The position numbers and the translations under genes are program-made. Source: JBJXDT01 sp046153505 (lineage in GTDB: Bacteria; Pseudomonadota; Gammaproteobacteria; Burkholderiales; Methylophilaceae). Taken from it: a stretch of DNA of 9,035 bases. The stretch spans positions 1-9,035 of the forward strand of contig JBJXDT010000029.1 of assembly GCA_046153505.1 (NCBI GenBank). The letters are read 5' to 3'. A model generated the notes under the pieces. It did not search any database and had not been told where the DNA came from. It saw only the letters and a program-made list of their open reading frames with translations. This document shows positions 6,096 to 9,035 of this stretch, in pieces. Every line of letters begins with the position of its first letter. The first letter of the stretch is position 1.

Positions 6096-7478
6096 TTATT
6101 GTATCGCCGCTATACGCGCTTCAAGCGCCGCCTTATCTATACTACTTGCGCTAGATTGCTGCGCCATTTGCAAAGCCTGTTGATAATAGGGTAATGCCAA
6201 TTTTGGCTTGCCCATTTGATCTAAACTAACAGCCAAATTAAACGCATTATCAGCACTTTCATTGAGCCTAAATGCATCAAAATATGCCTGCTGCGCAGCT
6301 GACCACTGATTTTGTTCTGCATATAAATTACCAAGCGCCGCATGTAAATTCGCATCATTTGGGGATCTTGCAATCAACGATTTAATTCTACTTTCGCTCG
6401 ATTGCGGATCTTGTTGCTGCTGTATATCTAAAAGGGCTGTTTGCGCGATGCTATTTTTCGGATCCACATCCAATACTTTTCGATACCAACCATTAGCGTC
6501 ATCCACACGTCCTTGCCGCGTGGCAATAGCACCCAAACCCAGCAAGGCATCCAAATTCAGGCCATCACGTTGAAGTGCTTGTTTATAAAGTTTCTGGGCT
6601 TCACTATCATTACCAACGTTATAGGCTTCATAAGCGCGCATCACCAGCGGGTTTACCGCGTCTTGTGACTTAGATTGCGTCACTTGAATTGAGGCACTTT
6701 GCGAAGCAATTGCTCTGTCCATTTTCACCATGTTTGATTTAGCAATTTTTCTATTTGGAATAACCACCTCTTCGTTCGCATCTAGCGTATTTTCTGTATC
6801 TAGCGTTTCATCCGTATTTGGTATTTTTTCTATTTTTTGCTTTTTCTCAAGCTTTGTGGGCTCAGTTACAGACTCATGCTGCTCGAATGCCTGCTTAGCT
6901 TCTGGTTGCTGCGCCATTTCTTGCTCTGGTTCAGCAGTTGCTACCACTTCTGATGGTATTAAGGTTGGCGCTGGCTCGTTTACTGATGATGGTGTCGCCA
7001 CAATAGGTGGCTGGTGCGGTGGTGGTAATTGCACATCTGGCGCAGTATCTATAAATTGATAATAATAAGCGCCCATTGCCAATAGTGCGATTAAGCCTGC
7101 ACCCGCAATAATCGCCAATTTGGCATTTTGGTTGGTAGCTTCAATACGCTTGGACGAAAACACATTTGCTGCCTGAGTTTGCGATGGATTGCTTACGGGC
7201 GTGGGTTTGTATGTGGGTTTTGTTGATAATGGTTCTCGTACTGCAGGGGTTTCTTTTTGCGCAACTGCAGCCGAACTTTCTAAAGTGGAGCCTGTGGTTG
7301 GCGTTGGCGCATCGGGAGGGCTGAGCGTCAAGCCAGCACCCGCTTCCGCCATCTCAGGTTCAACTTTCGTAGCCTTAGTAGTACGTTTTTTAGCCTGCTC
7401 CTGCTTGACAGCTTCAGCTTGTCCTAGCTTATTCTTTTCCTCTTGGGCCTTGTCCAGCGCTTTTATCAGTAAACTCAT
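6096..7478 (-). CDS. TPR-containing bitopic membrane protein in the MshN position
   Basis: This 460-residue protein begins with the amphipathic MSLLIKALDKAQEEK, a start shared by GspB/MshN-like accessory proteins. Next come a charged Ala/Lys/Glu region and a Pro/Thr/Ser-rich linker to about 118. A single membrane helix spans about 119-140 (AKLAIIAGAGLIALLAMGAYY). A long Pro/Glu/Gln-rich periplasmic linker follows (about 143-270) and contains the hexapeptide repeat TDETLD/TENTLD. The C-terminus is a block of tetratricopeptide repeats at about 276-309, 310-343, 376-409 and 410-443. TPRs mediate protein contacts; here they would lie in the periplasm and might bind pilus or secretin components. 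MshN of Vibrio lies just before mshE, as here, and also has a membrane anchor plus TPRs. Residue-level identity cannot be judged from the sequence alone, so no symbol is given. An AGG lies 11 bases before the ATG, giving a weak ribosome site, 19 bases after the mshL stop. Confidence 0.88.
   Translation of the reverse strand: MSLLIKALDKAQEEKNKLGQAEAVKQEQAKKRTTKATKVEPEMAEAGAGLTLSPPDAPTPTTGSTLESSAAVAQKETPAVREPLSTKPTYKPTPVSNPSQTQAANVFSSKRIEATNQNAKLAIIAGAGLIALLAMGAYYYQFIDTAPDVQLPPPHQPPIVATPSSVNEPAPTLIPSEVVATAEPEQEMAQQPEAKQAFEQHESVTEPTKLEKKQKIEKIPNTDETLDTENTLDANEEVVIPNRKIAKSNMVKMDRAIASQSASIQVTQSKSQDAVNPLVMRAYEAYNVGNDSEAQKLYKQALQRDGLNLDALLGLGAIATRQGRVDDANGWYRKVLDVDPKNSIAQTALLDIQQQQDPQSSESRIKSLIARSPNDANLHAALGNLYAEQNQWSAAQQAYFDAFRLNESADNAFNLAVSLDQMGKPKLALPYYQQALQMAQQSSASSIDKAALEARIAAIQ
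6781..6816 (-). repeat. Two imperfect 18-base tandem repeats in the TPR-protein linker
   Basis: On the plus strand TCTAGCGTATTTTCTGTA is followed directly by TCTAGCGTTTCATCCGTA, matching at 14 of 18 positions. In the protein this encodes the hexapeptide pair TDETLD and TENTLD (about residues 222-233), in the acidic periplasmic linker between the membrane helix and the TPRs. The repeat keeps frame, so copy number could vary without breaking the gene. Confidence 0.6.
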
Positions 7479-7497
7479 GAAACACTTGACCTGCGAA

Positions 7498-9035
7498 TCA
7501 ATTCGCGTCTTCTAGCGCTTTTTCAAGTTGTTGCGCTGGCAGATATTGCTTATAAGTTTGCAATTCATCACTTTCTAAACTGGCATTGCCTATTACGGTA
7601 GGACGTAAGAAAATCACTAGTTCTGTTTTTCGATTGGCATCATTCCTACCCGTAAATACCTTGCCTACGCCTGGCACATCTGCTAAACCTGGCACTTTAT
7701 CTGAATTTCGTTGTATCTCATCTTGCATCAGGCCACCTAGAATTGCAGTATTGCCGCTACCCACTTGCAACACTGACTCCATTTCACGTACTTGAATTTG
7801 TGGAATCAAGCTTTGAATCTGAAGTAATTGTGGATTTGGATCGCGCACAAAACCTAATACTCTAGAAATTGTAGGACGCACATTAATATTTACATTACCG
7901 CCGTCATTAATTTGTGGTGTCACGCTCATCACGACACCCACGGGCACAGTATTAGGTGTGGTTGTAATCGTTGAAAGGTTTGCGCTACCATTTGTGCCCT
8001 GTGATTGCTGCGCTTGCACAGTGAAGTACACCAAATTATCTACCACTTTAAGCACTGCGGTTTGATTGTTAAGCACCATTAATTTAGGGCTTGAAAGCAC
8101 TTTAGTATCACCAAATTTTTTCAATAAAGTGATTGAAGCTGCAATATTACCAAGGTTACTTACTGGATTTAAATAGCCTGCGACAAGACCAGCTGTTGAG
8201 GCCACACCCAGCGCGTTTGCATCACCTTGTGTAAAGGCTCCTGTAGACGTATTCAAATTTACGCCTTTAGCCCCAAGTGTTTGTCCGAGCACAAAACCAC
8301 TCTTGCCAGGGTTGTTCAAGCGGCTCCAATCAATGCCAGACTGAAAACTATCGTTTAGAGACACTTCAACGATGGTTGCTTCAATCAGCACTTGTTTGCT
8401 TGCGCTGTGCATCACTTTATCAATAAACTCTTGTACTTTTTCGTGCTGTTTATTAGTCGCTCTTACACTAATCACACCAGTTTCTGGGTTAGCGATTACA
8501 TTTGCCGCAAATAAAGTTTTGTATTCAGAACGCTCGCGTTCACTTTGTTCAATCGCTGATTTAGTTGTATCGGCCTGATTCTGTCCTTTTTTGTCTGTAT
8601 CTGCGTTGTTAGCAGATTCACTATTGAGTTGGCTTGCTGTACCAGTGCGCGAAATAATAATTTCTTTGTCTGTTTCCGCCAAAATGTCTTTAATGTTCTG
8701 AATGAGTGATTCCCACAAATGATTTTTCGAAACGCTATCCACAGAAGTGCGTGAGCTGTTATTTGCTCCATTTCCTGATGTGCTCGAGTTTGAAGATTGT
8801 CCACCTGACCCAGTGCTGGCACTTTGTCCTGTACTAGAAATCTCACTTGCCGAGCCGATAAACCCTTTGGTATCACGGCTCATATTCACATAATCCACCT
8901 TGTAGGTTCGCAATACAGGCTGATCTGGTGTGATGTAAAGCACATTATTTTCAAACTTGTAGGTCAAATCCACTTGCCTTGCTAACCGCTCAAGTATAGC
9001 TGGTAAAGTTTGGTCAACCGCATTCAAAGTTGCGC
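7498..9035 (-). CDS. mshL: MshL: pilus secretin, N-terminus cut by right edge
   Basis: The frame stays open to the right edge, so the gene is partial. The TTG at 9027 is merely an internal Leu codon. Residues here are numbered from that codon. ILERLARQVDLTYKFENNVL (11-30) resembles a short secretin N0/STN domain, and RTYKVDYVNMSR (40-51) is the MshL-type strand that follows it. Two low-complexity linkers occur (about 60-98, Ser/Gly/Asn-rich; 133-168, charged). A secretin N-type domain (about 169-210) carries GVISVRATNKQHEKVQEFID. The C-terminal secretin core holds KQVLIEATIVEVSLND (211-226), TKVLSSPKLMVLNNQTA (308-324), VPVGVVMSVTPQI (361-373), TAILGGLM (427-434), VPGLADVPGVGKVF (445-458) and ELVIFLRPTVIG (469-480). 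These are standard secretin signatures. The protein forms the outer-membrane ring through which the pilus exits. Signal peptide and any lipobox would lie outside the window. The stop is 19 bases before the TPR gene. Confidence 0.93.
   Translation of the reverse strand, partial: ATLNAVDQTLPAILERLARQVDLTYKFENNVLYITPDQPVLRTYKVDYVNMSRDTKGFIGSASEISSTGQSASTGSGGQSSNSSTSGNGANNSSRTSVDSVSKNHLWESLIQNIKDILAETDKEIIISRTGTASQLNSESANNADTDKKGQNQADTTKSAIEQSERERSEYKTLFAANVIANPETGVISVRATNKQHEKVQEFIDKVMHSASKQVLIEATIVEVSLNDSFQSGIDWSRLNNPGKSGFVLGQTLGAKGVNLNTSTGAFTQGDANALGVASTAGLVAGYLNPVSNLGNIAASITLLKKFGDTKVLSSPKLMVLNNQTAVLKVVDNLVYFTVQAQQSQGTNGSANLSTITTTPNTVPVGVVMSVTPQINDGGNVNINVRPTISRVLGFVRDPNPQLLQIQSLIPQIQVREMESVLQVGSGNTAILGGLMQDEIQRNSDKVPGLADVPGVGKVFTGRNDANRKTELVIFLRPTVIGNASLESDELQTYKQYLPAQQLEKALEDAN

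Noticed and set aside
7479..7497. Possible promoter or terminator between mshL and the TPR gene
   Set aside because: The 19-base gap is too short for either and holds no inverted repeat or T-run; it holds only a weak AGG ribosome site.
7189..7515. 108-codon plus-strand frame opposite the N-terminus of the TPR gene
   Set aside because: It is antisense to the low-complexity Pro/Thr/Ala region, which readily yields open complementary frames, and it has no supporting ribosome site or motif that I can see.
8496..8876. 126-codon minus-strand frame within the secretin gene
   Set aside because: It overlaps mshL in another frame, partly through the low-complexity linker, and its translation shows no recognisable family or signal peptide. 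It is a shadow.
9025..9027. TTG at 9027 as the start of the secretin gene
   Set aside because: The frame is open to the window edge, and known MshL proteins have a signal peptide and further N-terminal residues before this point. No signal peptide follows the TTG, so it is an internal Leu codon of a truncated gene.

Overview
The window is a single tightly packed gene cluster, entirely on the minus strand, for an MSHA-type (mannose-sensitive haemagglutinin-like) type IV pilus machine. The genes read from high to low coordinates. The proteins look proteobacterial. The moderate-to-low GC content (about 40% by hand count over bases 1-480, higher in the ATPase gene) and the protein style fit a betaproteobacterium such as a Methylophilaceae/Nitrosomonadales member. 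That placement is an impression from composition and family resemblance, not a proven assignment.

Order of transcription: (1) an MshL-type outer-membrane secretin, with its N-terminus cut off by the right edge of the window; (2) a bitopic membrane protein with C-terminal TPRs in the position of MshN; (3) an MshE/PilB/GspE assembly ATPase with an N-terminal cyclic-di-GMP-binding (MshEN) domain and a zinc tetracysteine motif; (4) an MshG/PilC/GspF inner-membrane platform protein; (5) a 532-residue protein that looks like a PilM-like domain fused to a PilN-like domain (MshI/GspL-like); (6) a PilO/MshJ-like bitopic protein; (7) a small exported MshK-like protein; (8) a pilin-like or pseudopilin-like protein that runs off the left edge.

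No gap between genes is longer than 19 bases, and several junctions overlap (ATGA twice, TAATG once, and a 17-base overlap at the last junction). This argues for one polycistronic mRNA with translational coupling. No promoter, terminator, RNA gene, mobile element or CRISPR array is visible. The promoter probably lies beyond the right edge.

Together the genes supply the secretin pore (MshL), the periplasmic and inner-membrane alignment parts (PilM/N-, PilO- and MshK-like), the platform (MshG), the motor (MshE), an accessory TPR protein and the first of what are probably several pilin-like subunits further left. The layout differs from the classical Vibrio order (mshI-J-K-L-M-N-E-G): the I-J-K-like module lies after G, and there is no mshM between the secretin and the TPR gene.
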